Assembly (NCBI RefSeq): GCF_004209755.1 | Contig: NZ_CP035913.1 | Coordinates: forward strand, 5,952,001-6,016,000 | Length of the DNA stretch: 64,000 nt | Direction of reading: 5' to 3' | Origin: Pseudoduganella lutea | Lineage (GTDB): Bacteria > Pseudomonadota > Gammaproteobacteria > Burkholderiales > Burkholderiaceae_D | Shown here: piece by piece, positions 36,170-44,336 of the stretch | How the letters are laid out: each line of letters opens with the position of its first letter | How positions within the stretch are numbered: position 1 is the first letter of the stretch | Position numbers and translations under genes: made by a program | The notes under the pieces: generated by a model | What the model was told of the DNA's origin: nothing | What the model saw: the letters and a program-made list of their open reading frames with translations, nothing else | The model's database searches: none

Positions 36170-37207
36170 TCAGACGGCATCGATGGTGCGGCGTTCATGG
36201 TGGCTGCGCAGCGCGAGCTCGATCACCCGGATCACGTCCACCGCCTCCTGCGGCTTCACGGGCACTTCCTTGCCTTCGGCGATGGCCTCGTACATGCCCT
36301 GATAGAAGGATTCATAGGCCCCCGCGACGGTTTCCACGGTGCGCTGCGATCCGTCCACCGCCGTGACGGTGGCCCAGGCGTCGGGCGCATCGCGGCCCCA
36401 GCCGGCATCGCCGGGGCGCATGCCGGCCTTCAGGGCATCCTCCTGCGGATCGATGCCGTACTTGACGAAGCTGCCCTGCGTGCCGTGCACCTGGTAGCGC
36501 GGGCCGGGTGCGCGCACCAGCGCGCCGGCGTGCAGCACGGATTTCGTGGCGCCATGGTCCAGCACCAGCTCGAACGCATCCTCGACCTGGGCGCCGTCGC
36601 GCTGGATCGACAGGTGCGCGGTGACGGATTGCGGCATGCCGAACAGCTGCAGCGCCTGGTCGATCAGGTGCGAACCCAGGTCCCACAGCACGCCGGCACC
36701 GGGCTGCGCCTGTTCCTTCCAGCGCACCTTTACCTGCGGCGCATAGCGGTCGAAATGCGCGCGATACGTGTGGACTTCGCCCAGTTCGCCGGATTCGATC
36801 GACCGGCGCAGCGTCAGGAAATCGCCATCCCAGCGGCGGTTCTGGTAGACGCCGAGCTTCAGGCCTTTGGCCCTGGCGAGGGCGACCAGCTCGTCGCCCT
36901 CGGTGGACGACAGCACGAACGGCTTGTCCACGACCACGTGCTTGCCGGCTTCCAGCGCGGCCCTGGCCAGCGTGTAATGGCTGGCGTTCGGCGTGCACAC
37001 CACGACCAGGGCAATGTCCGGGTCGTCCAGCATGGCTTGCGGCGTGTCGTCGCGCTGCACGCCGGGATAGGGCTGCAACGCGTCCGCTTGCGCGCTGCGA
37101 CTGGCGATGCGGGCCAGGCGGAGGCCCGGCACCGCGGCAATCATCGGTGCGTGGAAAATGGCCCCGCCCAGGCCAAAGCCGATCAATCCTGTCGCATAAC
37201 GCTGCAT
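36170..37207 (-). CDS. Gfo/Idh/MocA-family NAD(P)-dependent oxidoreductase
   Basis: A 345-residue dehydrogenase. N-terminal Rossmann fold (TGLIGFGLGGAIFHAPM, residues 6-22), VVVCTPNASHYTLARAAL and the family motif VVVDKPFV (Lys of EKP), then a C-terminal alpha/beta substrate domain with GVLWDLGSHLIDQAL, where the family's catalytic-site His sits. The YvaA/YhhX branch (scyllo-inositol or related polyol/sugar dehydrogenases) is closest in style. AAAGGATAAAC precedes the ATG. First gene of the leftward DeoR operon; a palindrome overlaps its likely promoter. Confidence 0.9.
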   Translation of the reverse strand: MQRYATGLIGFGLGGAIFHAPMIAAVPGLRLARIASRSAQADALQPYPGVQRDDTPQAMLDDPDIALVVVCTPNASHYTLARAALEAGKHVVVDKPFVLSSTEGDELVALARAKGLKLGVYQNRRWDGDFLTLRRSIESGELGEVHTYRAHFDRYAPQVKVRWKEQAQPGAGVLWDLGSHLIDQALQLFGMPQSVTAHLSIQRDGAQVEDAFELVLDHGATKSVLHAGALVRAPGPRYQVHGTQGSFVKYGIDPQEDALKAGMRPGDAGWGRDAPDAWATVTAVDGSQRTVETVAGAYESFYQGMYEAIAEGKEVPVKPQEAVDVIRVIELALRSHHERRTIDAV

Positions 37208-37236
37208 GTTTATCCTTTGTGAAAGTCGTATAAGTC

Positions 37237-37263
37237 AAATCGCTTACGGATTGTAAGCGATTT
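37237..37263. promoter_or_regulatory. Palindromic operator over the oxidoreductase promoter
   Basis: AAATCGCTTAC (37237-37247) and GTAAGCGATTT (37253-37263) form a perfect 11-bp dyad. On the minus strand its centre contains TACAAT (37250-37255), a good -10 box, about 45 bases from the oxidoreductase start. A further half-site, TTAAGCG, follows at 37263-37269. The DeoR protein of the same operon or an unlinked regulator may bind. Confidence 0.6.
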
Positions 37264-37466
37264 TAAGCGTTTGGTCTTGGAGGCGCCATCTGGACATTCA
37301 TGCCGCTACCGGGTCCGGCGTACCGGAAATCGGGCCGGCCATGCCGACGCTGCAGGGTGCTTTCCTGAAAAGCATGATGGGAGTACGCTGCATGCAGTCG
37401 ATCCCTGCGCGCGTGCGGGAACGCACCCGCGTTTGCCGGCGCGCCTGAAGGCGAAAGGAGGTCCGA

Positions 37467-38117
37467 ATGCGTCGTCGCTCATTTATCGTGCTCGGCTGTG
37501 TTTTCATGTGCCCCGTTGCCCAAGCCGTCGCGCCCGTGGTTACGCTGGCGGTGCTGGTAAAAACCCTTGGGGAAGCGGGCGAGGCGATGTCGAAAGTCGT
37601 CAAGGGCATGCGCGATCTCGTGGAAGCCGGCACCGATTCCTACGGTTTTGTCGCTGCCGTGCGCGATCGCGACAGGCTGAAACGCCTTTCCGTGCAATTC
37701 GCGGGGCTGACGTCGGATTCCAACATGATGGTGCTCGATTCACTAACGCGCTATATCGCCCATGTCGAACGCGCACCTGGCGGGCGCAGCGACGCGCAGG
37801 CGCAACTGCTCTGGCGCAAGGCGGTCGACAATTTCAGGGTGGTGCTGCAAACCGTGCATGGCTTGCTGAAAGACCTGAATGAAGAGAAAAGCGATCTCGT
37901 TCTCCAGCCGGTCTTCCTGTCGCTGAACGACATCCTGCATTCCCGTTCGAGCATGCTCGCCGAGCTCGAAGCGTTGCCGCCGCCAACGTCCCGCGAGGAT
38001 CTCCGCCTGCTCAAGGAAGCACGCGAAGCCTACAGGGTGCTCAGCGAACGAACCCGCGAGCTGATCGCGCAGCTGAATGCCTACATCTCGCGGATCGGCG
38101 ATACCACCGCGCCTTGA
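37467..38117 (+). CDS. Exported helical protein of unknown function
   Basis: A 216-residue protein with a signal peptide (about 1-21, MRRRSFIVLGCVFMCPVAQA). The rest is almost wholly helical with heptad-like patterns (LKDLNEEKSDLVLQ, LRLLKEAREAYRVLSERTRELIAQLNAY), suggesting a coiled-coil or helical-bundle periplasmic protein. A Cys at position 10 is not in a good lipobox. The ribosome site is strong (GAAAGGAGGT, 37452-37461). No neighbour suggests a role; it is divergent from the oxidoreductase operon. Confidence 0.7.
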   Translation: MRRRSFIVLGCVFMCPVAQAVAPVVTLAVLVKTLGEAGEAMSKVVKGMRDLVEAGTDSYGFVAAVRDRDRLKRLSVQFAGLTSDSNMMVLDSLTRYIAHVERAPGGRSDAQAQLLWRKAVDNFRVVLQTVHGLLKDLNEEKSDLVLQPVFLSLNDILHSRSSMLAELEALPPPTSREDLRLLKEAREAYRVLSERTRELIAQLNAYISRIGDTTAP

Positions 38118-38265
38118 GCGCCGGAAGGTCACTGCCTGGTCGGCATTTTCCGATGACATGGCCGCACTCTGGCAATTGGGCGTGCCGCCTTCCAGCGCCG
38201 GCGCGGGCAAGTTCGCCCGGACAGCAACAAAACAACATTGAAAACGTTTGATCAGCGGGCAAACA

Positions 38266-38279
38266 ATCAACGCGTTGAT
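38266..38279. promoter_or_regulatory. Perfect 14-bp palindrome upstream of pectate lyase
   Basis: ATCAACGCGTTGAT is fully self-complementary and lies 112 bases before the pectate lyase gene. LacI-family and related repressors use sites of this size and symmetry. The protein that binds is not identified. Confidence 0.5.
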
Positions 38280-38351
38280 AAAACCTCATCAATTTCACCA
38301 GCGACCGGTGCGTTTTTCGCCAATCCACGCATTTCTGGTCGAGCCAAATCT

Positions 38352-38370
38352 ATACTGGCCTGACCAATAT
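38352..38370. promoter_or_regulatory. FadR/GntR-type operator before pectate lyase
   Basis: ATACTGG (38352-38358) and CCAATAT (38364-38370) match at six of seven positions as a dyad around CCTGA. The core TGGCCTGACCA resembles the TGGnnnGACCA pattern of FadR-subfamily GntR regulators, a group that includes uronate-responsive repressors. It is 20 bases before the pectate lyase start. Confidence 0.5.
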
Positions 38371-38390
38371 GACCTTGAAGAGGCGAAAAA

Positions 38391-39995
38391 ATGGAGACAC
38401 GATTTACAGGATTCCCGCGCGCGAGACGACCAGCCGGCACAGTGTTCGGCATGCTGGCCGCGGCACTGCTCATGCAGGGATGCGGCGGCGAGGCAGGCAT
38501 GGACCCGGCGACCGGGCCGACAGCTGCCGCGAAGGCGGCGGGCGCCGAGCCGCGCACCCTGTCACAGCAAGCCGCGGCAGCGCCACGGGGGCTTGCCGCG
38601 GCAGCCACCGGCTGGGCGTCGCAGGGCGCGGGCACCACGGGCGGCGCCGGCGCCCCGGACAGCAATGTCTACGTGGTGCGCAACTGGGCCGAGCTCAATG
38701 CCGCGCTGGCCAATGCCAACAGCCCGACCTACGCCGCCAATCCCGCCGCGGCCAAGCTGGAACCGAAGATCATCCGCATCGCCGGCACCATCTACGGCAC
38801 CGACCTGGGCAACGGCCAGCTGGCCGACGAGGCGTACTACAAGTCGACCAACACGACGGCCGCGAAGTGGGACTTCAAGCTGTACCTGCAAAGCCTGGAC
38901 ACGGCCTTCATGGCCGACCTGGCGAGCCGCGTGGCGCAGGGCGATCCGGAGGCGATTGCCCTGCGCGCGCGCATCTCGGCGCTGAGCTCCGCGCGCACCA
39001 CGCTGCGCCGGCTGCAAAAGACGCAGATCCAGTCCATCGTGCCCTCCAATACGACGATCGTCGGCGTGGGGCGCGACGCCCGGCTGGTCGACGGCTATTT
39101 CTCGATCAACGCCACCAGCAACATCATCATCCGCAACCTGGAACTGCAGGCGCCGGCGGATCTCACGCCGAGCTGGGATGGCAAGGGCAGCTGGGATTCC
39201 AGCTTCAAGGCGATCTCGGTGGTGACGGGCAGGCAGCTGTGGATCGACCATTGCACGCTGACCGACCGTGAACAGGCCGAGGAAATCGTGACGATCAATG
39301 GCGTCACGTCGCGCGTCAACCGCTTCGACGGGCTGATCGACATCGAGGACAGCAGCGACTACGTCACCATCTCGTACAACGTGTTCAAGGACCACGACAA
39401 GACGAACATGGTGGGCGGTTCGGGCGACCAGAACGGCGTGAAGGAACGCGAGTTCAACCGCCTGACCTTCCACAACAACGTGTGGCACAACATCACGCAG
39501 CGCGCGCCGCGCGCCCGCTTCGGCCGCATCCACGTCTACAACAACTACTACCGCGGCGACACGGGCGCGGGCGATTATCGCCTGGCCTACTTCATCGGCA
39601 TGGGCGCGGAATCGAAGATCCTGTCCGAGTCGAACGCGTTCGAGATCACCGGCCCGAACACGGGTTCCTACGCATCGAAGGTGGTGGCGAACCTGAATGG
39701 CTACCAGTTCAAGGACGTGGGTTCGTGGATCAACGGCGTGGCGGCTTCCGCCGAGATCGATGCCGCGGCGCGGGCGGCACTGGAATCGAACTGGGCCAAC
39801 GTGCTTGCCGCCGCCTCGAAAAGCGGCTTCACGGTCGGGCCTTATACCAATGAGCTGGGCTGGACGCCCACCTACAGCTACCGCCCGGGCGCATCGTTCC
39901 ACGCGGTCAAGGCGCACAACCTGGCCATGGCCGGCGCGGGCAGGATGGCGATCGATGGCGCGAACCCCGACGTGACGTCCAGTTTCTCGCAGTAG
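38391..39995 (+). CDS. PL1-family pectate lyase, lipoprotein
   Basis: A 534-residue secreted polysaccharide lyase that would cleave polygalacturonate by beta-elimination. Type II signal peptide with lipobox LMQGC (Cys31), a low-complexity Ala/Gly spacer (to about 90), then a right-handed beta-helix. PL1 marks: WIDHCTL, SDYVTISYNVFKDHDK (calcium-binding acids before it in DIEDSSD) and RAPRAR (371-376), which supplies the catalytic Arg. GAAGAGGCG precedes the ATG. It is probably anchored to the outer membrane. Two operator-like palindromes lie upstream. No galacturonate catabolic genes are in the window. Confidence 0.92.
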   Translation: METRFTGFPRARRPAGTVFGMLAAALLMQGCGGEAGMDPATGPTAAAKAAGAEPRTLSQQAAAAPRGLAAAATGWASQGAGTTGGAGAPDSNVYVVRNWAELNAALANANSPTYAANPAAAKLEPKIIRIAGTIYGTDLGNGQLADEAYYKSTNTTAAKWDFKLYLQSLDTAFMADLASRVAQGDPEAIALRARISALSSARTTLRRLQKTQIQSIVPSNTTIVGVGRDARLVDGYFSINATSNIIIRNLELQAPADLTPSWDGKGSWDSSFKAISVVTGRQLWIDHCTLTDREQAEEIVTINGVTSRVNRFDGLIDIEDSSDYVTISYNVFKDHDKTNMVGGSGDQNGVKEREFNRLTFHNNVWHNITQRAPRARFGRIHVYNNYYRGDTGAGDYRLAYFIGMGAESKILSESNAFEITGPNTGSYASKVVANLNGYQFKDVGSWINGVAASAEIDAAARAALESNWANVLAAASKSGFTVGPYTNELGWTPTYSYRPGASFHAVKAHNLAMAGAGRMAIDGANPDVTSSFSQ

Positions 39996-40136
39996 TCCCC
40001 GGGCCTCTGACGAACCGCCTGGCGTGGGGCCTGGGCGCGCTGGCCCAGCCCACCTGCCAAGTAACGTTGGACACGCGCAGCTTTACCGGCCAGGCGCTGC
40101 TGGACCTCACGGAGCTGGCCGCGCCACCTGTCCACT
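39996..40136 (+). other. Gap with a possible gene remnant
   Basis: Between the convergent pectate lyase and TonB genes, a + strand frame with normal-looking coding composition (LAWGLGALAQPTCQVTLDT, then SFTGQALLDLTELAAPPVHF) has no start codon and runs into the antisense of the TonB gene. It may be the tail of a lost gene. It contains AACGTTGGACA at 40063-40073, a partial match to the fructan-locus operator. Confidence 0.3.
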
Positions 40137-42233
40137 TCAGAACCGCAGGCGTGCCCCGAAGTAGGCCGACCGGGGCTCGCCGCCGGACAGGATCGCGGCG
40201 TTCGGGGCGGCCATAGCGCGCACGCCATGACGGGCGATGTACTCGCGGTCGGCAAGGTTGCGCAGCTCGAGGTAGACATCCACCTGCTTGTTGCTGAACC
40301 CGGCACGCAGGCCCCACAGCGCGTAGTGGTCGATCGCGTACGTATTGTGGAAATCGGCGTAGCGTTTGCCGATGACGTCGAAGGTCGGGCCGGCATACAG
40401 GCCGCCCACGTGGCGATACAGCAGTTCGCCGCGCACGGCATGGCGCGGCGCGGCGGGCAGCCGCTTGTCGCCATACAGCGCGTCGTCATCGAAACGGAAG
40501 CGGTTCAGCAGCACGCTGAGCCGCGGTTCGATGCGGTGCGCACCCACCCGGTCCAGCGTGAAGCGCGCACCCAGCGCCGCTTCCACACCGGCATGGATGG
40601 TGGCGTCGATGTTCTGCGACAGGCTCGTGCCCGGTGCCGAAGGGTCATCCACCGACAGGATCTCGTTGCGCAGCCTGGCGTAATACGCGGCCACGTCCCA
40701 GCTCCAGTGCGCGCCGCCGGCCGTGTACTCGCCGCGCGTGCCGATTTCCACGGACGCGCCGTGCATCGCGTCGAGCGCCGTGTCGTTGCCGCTGACCTGG
40801 TCTTCCATCTGGTAGGTGGTCGGCGCTTCGTACAGCCGGCTGGCGTTGGCGAACGCCTCGACGCCCGGCGCCACTTCGCGGATCACGCCGACCCGTGGAT
40901 TGAGACTGCGGTAGTCGGCCTTCGGATTGCGCACGCTGCCCGTCGCCACGGCCGTATTGCGGATGTCGCGGTCGGCCAGCACGCCTTGTGCGCCAAACAC
41001 CGCCGTCCAGCGCGGCGCAACATTCCAGCGGTCCAGCACGAACAGCTCGGTGCTGTCGGCGGCATTGTCGACGCGGGTCGCCAGCGCGGTGCGGCGGCCA
41101 CCGTCGTTGCCGTAGTTGCCGCCCTTGACCGTGGTGCGGCCCTGCATCACCCCGGCCACGAGATCGTGCTGGCCGATCTTGCGCTGGTAGCGCAGGGAGG
41201 CGCCCGCGTTGCGCTGCGTCGTGTCGATCAGCAGGCTGAAAAACGGGTTCTGGACGATGGGGTGATACAGCGCCTGTTCTTCGTACGATACGCCGAACGT
41301 GAGGCTGCTGTCGTCGTCGATCCGCCAGGTCGTCCTGCTGGCGACGCGGGATGCCTCTACGTTCCACTGGTAGTGCCCCGTGACGGCTGCCGCATCCGCG
41401 CCGTCCGGATCGGCAAGCCACTGGGTGCGGGTCAACGCGCCCGGCAGTTCCTCGTCGTTGCGCGTGTAGCTGACATAGAGGCGTGTGTCGACCCGCTCGT
41501 TCACCCGCCAGCCGGCGTTGGCGTGCACGCTGTCGCGCTGCTGGCGGTTATGGACGCGATAGCCGTCGCGGCGCTTCGCGTCGATGGTCACGATGCCGTC
41601 GAATGCTCCCTGCACGACGCCGGCGCTGACGCGTGCCTGGCGCTGGCCATGGCTGCCGGCATTGACGAACAGTTCCAGGGGCGCCGAGTCGCGCGCCGTC
41701 GGCGTGATGTACTCGATCGCGCCGCCCAGCGTGCTGGCGCCATAGGCCAGCGCGTTGGCACCCCGCGCGACCACGATGTGGCGGGCGCCGAGCGGATCGA
41801 CGAAACGGTTGTGGTTGTTGCCATCGGCGGCCGTGACCGGCAGGCCGTCCTGCAGCAGCTTGACCCCGCTGCCGTCATAGTCCACCGCATCGAGGTTGGA
41901 ACCCCGGATCGAGATGAACGTGCTGTCGGAACCGGAGGCGCTGGCCGCCCACACGCCCGGTACGAAGCGCAGCATGTCGGCAGTGTTGGCGACGTTGCGC
42001 TGGTACAGGGTGTCGGTGTCGACGAGCGTGACACCGCCGGGGGTGCGTGCCTGCTCCGCGGCCAGCGCGCGGGCCGTATCACTGGCCGGCTTGCTGGTCA
42101 GTTCGCCCGTGATCGTCACCGTCGGCAACGGCTGTGGCGTATCCCCGGCCAGGGCGACGGGCGATGCCGCCAGGCAGGCGGAGATCGCGATCAAGGGGTA
42201 CGCGGTGAAGTGCTGTTGTTTCACGATGGTCAT
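40137..42233 (-). CDS. TonB-dependent receptor, metal/siderophore type
   Basis: A 698-residue outer-membrane receptor, the size of siderophore or copper receptors and shorter than the two sugar-type receptors in this window. Signal peptide about 1-29 (ISACLAASPVALAGD), TonB box TVTITGEL, plug (NVANTADMLRFVPGV, ISIRGSNLDA, VVARGANALAYGASTLGGAIEY) and a barrel ending AYFGARLRF. It starts one base after the stop of the PepSY gene, which with the DUF2946 gene at 44231 forms a leftward group. That company is typical of iron-siderophore or copper uptake. Ligand unproven. Confidence 0.9.
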   Translation of the reverse strand: MTIVKQQHFTAYPLIAISACLAASPVALAGDTPQPLPTVTITGELTSKPASDTARALAAEQARTPGGVTLVDTDTLYQRNVANTADMLRFVPGVWAASASGSDSTFISIRGSNLDAVDYDGSGVKLLQDGLPVTAADGNNHNRFVDPLGARHIVVARGANALAYGASTLGGAIEYITPTARDSAPLELFVNAGSHGQRQARVSAGVVQGAFDGIVTIDAKRRDGYRVHNRQQRDSVHANAGWRVNERVDTRLYVSYTRNDEELPGALTRTQWLADPDGADAAAVTGHYQWNVEASRVASRTTWRIDDDSSLTFGVSYEEQALYHPIVQNPFFSLLIDTTQRNAGASLRYQRKIGQHDLVAGVMQGRTTVKGGNYGNDGGRRTALATRVDNAADSTELFVLDRWNVAPRWTAVFGAQGVLADRDIRNTAVATGSVRNPKADYRSLNPRVGVIREVAPGVEAFANASRLYEAPTTYQMEDQVSGNDTALDAMHGASVEIGTRGEYTAGGAHWSWDVAAYYARLRNEILSVDDPSAPGTSLSQNIDATIHAGVEAALGARFTLDRVGAHRIEPRLSVLLNRFRFDDDALYGDKRLPAAPRHAVRGELLYRHVGGLYAGPTFDVIGKRYADFHNTYAIDHYALWGLRAGFSNKQVDVYLELRNLADREYIARHGVRAMAAPNAAILSGGEPRSAYFGARLRF

Positions 42234-42234
42234 C

Positions 42235-43629
42235 TCAATTTGTTGTTGTTTGTTGTGGATTGCCCCGAAGGGACTGGAGCAGCCAGTCGAGCAGCAGGAC
42301 CGCCAGCATGGAAGCGCCCAGCAGCGGGAAGATGCAGCCGAGGACGGCGGCGATGGCCAGCACGCCCCGGGCAAGCCGGTCGGACTCGCGGCGCGGCGGC
42401 GCGGCCAGGCGGCCCGCCGGCCGGCGCAGCCACCAGGCGGCGATGCCGCTGATGCACATGGCCACCAGCGCCAGGCAGCCGGCGAGCATCACGGCGAGGT
42501 TGATCGCGCCATACTGTTCGCCCTGGTGAACGGCGACGCCCCACTCGGTGATGCGCCCCACGGGGCGGATCTGGGCTGCGCCGATGTCCATCAGCACCGC
42601 GCCCGAGTACTGGTCCACATGGACCACGCGCCGCTCTTCCAGCTTGCCCGGCATGCGGATCGCGCTGTAGACGCCGTGCGCATCGCGCGGCAGCACGAGG
42701 CGGTAGCCATCGTGCAGGCCGATGGCGGCCAGGGTGCGCACCACGCTGTCCGGACCCTGCGCGTGGGCTGGCGCCGGACCGTGGCCCACGTCGGGGTGGG
42801 CGGCGGCGCCATGATGCGCGGCGTGCGGATCGGAGGCCGGCACGGGCTGCGCCTGCTGGCTCCATGGCAGTTCGCCCAGCGCCGCGGCAGGCAGGGTGGA
42901 ACGGGGGATGCCGGCCCAGACACCGTGGGGCACGCCCAGGTCGCGGGCGCTGAGCCAGGCATTGACATTCGTGCCCCACACGATCGACCAGGGCATGCCC
43001 GTGAGCGCGAGGAACAGCACGACGACGCCGGCGAAGATGCCCGTCACGGCATGCAGGTCGCGCCACCATGTCCGGCCTTTCGCGGCGGGCCGGATCGACA
43101 CCACGCCGCCGCTGCGCCCGCGCGGCCACCACAGGTAGATGCCGGTGGCGACAAGCACGATGATCCAGCCGGCCACGATCTCGATGAGCACATTGCCGGC
43201 ATCGCCCAGTACCGACAGCGAATGGATGCGCTTGACCAGAGTCATCATGCGGTCGGCCTCGGCCACGCTGCCGGTGACGCTGCCCGCGACCGGATCGACG
43301 AAGACCTGCAGCGTGCCGGCACCGGGGCGCTGCACGTCGACCTGCGCAGTGTGCAGGCCGTCGGCCGGCAACGTGAGCGCTGCGGCCCGACCGGGAAAGG
43401 CGCGCACGGCCTGGTCGATCAGATGGCTCGCCGGCAGCCGCTCGCCGGGCGCAGCGCCTTCCGCGCGCAGCATCTCTTTTGCATAGACGATGTCGTCGAT
43501 CTGCGCATGGAACAGGTAGGCCCCGCCCGTGAGGGCCAGCGACAGGATGAACGGCACGCAGAAGAGGCCGGCGAAAAAATGCCAGCGCCAGATGCGCCGG
43601 TACAGGGTGGAACCAGTGGTGGTGTCCAT
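42235..43629 (-). CDS. PepSY-associated TM protein (PiuB-like)
   Basis: A 464-residue inner-membrane protein of the PepSY-TM family. Membrane segments at about 17-37 (FFAGLFCVPFILSLALTGG), 150-172 (IVAGWIIVLVATGIYLWWPRGR), 195-215, 375-400 and 430-455, with periplasmic PepSY-like loops (VFVDPVAGSVTG, VHVDQYSGAVLMDI). A His-rich loop (DPHAAHHGAAAHPDVGHG) lies in the second periplasmic segment and could bind metal. Such proteins accompany siderophore receptors and can reduce ferric complexes. ATG at 43629 chosen over one at 43665 because the family starts shortly before its first helix. Confidence 0.88.
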   Translation of the reverse strand: MDTTTGSTLYRRIWRWHFFAGLFCVPFILSLALTGGAYLFHAQIDDIVYAKEMLRAEGAAPGERLPASHLIDQAVRAFPGRAAALTLPADGLHTAQVDVQRPGAGTLQVFVDPVAGSVTGSVAEADRMMTLVKRIHSLSVLGDAGNVLIEIVAGWIIVLVATGIYLWWPRGRSGGVVSIRPAAKGRTWWRDLHAVTGIFAGVVVLFLALTGMPWSIVWGTNVNAWLSARDLGVPHGVWAGIPRSTLPAAALGELPWSQQAQPVPASDPHAAHHGAAAHPDVGHGPAPAHAQGPDSVVRTLAAIGLHDGYRLVLPRDAHGVYSAIRMPGKLEERRVVHVDQYSGAVLMDIGAAQIRPVGRITEWGVAVHQGEQYGAINLAVMLAGCLALVAMCISGIAAWWLRRPAGRLAAPPRRESDRLARGVLAIAAVLGCIFPLLGASMLAVLLLDWLLQSLRGNPQQTTTN

Positions 43630-43802
43630 GGGATCACCACCGGAGCGCGGGCGGCGCGACGGCACGCCGGTGCTTGCGGGCAGGATGAATGGCCAAGATA
43701 TTTCCTCGTCAACAGGTAAGCGGCAGCCGCCTGGACAGCCAGGCGGCGGGAATACGAATCGAGATATGACAGCCGGCGGCGCGCGCGGTGCGGCCGGGCT
43801 GG

Positions 43803-44231
43803 TCAGGCGAGGAGGGGAGGGCCGCGGGGCTTGCCGGCGGCCCAGGTGAACAGCGGCGCGGGCGAATGGTAGAACAGGGGTGGAAGAAGGGCCGCGTCAG
43901 CCTGCGGTGCGATGGCCAGGCCGGCAGCGGGAAGCGCCGGCAAGTCGGATGCCAGGCGGCACCACGGGCAGTCGTCCATGTGGCCGGCCTGCTTGCCGGG
44001 CACCTTGTCGTCATCCCCGGCAATCGTTGTCGCCATCACCGCCGTTATCGTGGCAGCGTCGTAACGCATGCCGCTTGGTGCGCAGATCCCTGCCAGCATG
44101 GTGTTCATGAGGCGGCTTTCGGCACCGTTAGCGGCCAGGGCGTATGAAATCGACGGCAGCAAGGCGGCAGCCAGCATGGCCGCGACAGCCAGCCAGGTAA
44201 CCAGGCGCTTCCATTGCCGGAGGTTTGACAT
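43803..44231 (-). CDS. DUF2946 family protein
   Basis: A 142-residue protein with one N-terminal membrane/signal segment (TWLAVAAMLAAALLPSISYAL), a central CPWC motif preceded by His-Met-Asp-Asp (GHMDDCPWC), and a C-terminal hydrophobic segment ending in a basic tail. This is the layout of DUF2946, commonly found beside TonB receptors and copper-related genes. The CxxC could bind copper or take part in thiol chemistry. It heads the leftward PepSY-TonB group, 173 bases upstream of the PepSY gene. Confidence 0.8.
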   Translation of the reverse strand: MSNLRQWKRLVTWLAVAAMLAAALLPSISYALAANGAESRLMNTMLAGICAPSGMRYDAATITAVMATTIAGDDDKVPGKQAGHMDDCPWCRLASDLPALPAAGLAIAPQADAALLPPLFYHSPAPLFTWAAGKPRGPPLLA

Positions 44232-44336
44232 GTGGCGATTCTAGCAGCACCCGTTCGGGGCACGCCATGGTGTTTCGCTATAGGCGCCATACGGGCAGTG
44301 CATACGTGGCCTATGCGCCAGCGGGGCCGGACCTGC

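Noticed and set aside
40063..40073. AACGTTGGACA as a fourth member of the fructan regulon
   Set aside because: Lacks the left part of the 15-mer and lies between the 3' ends of convergent genes, not in a promoter.
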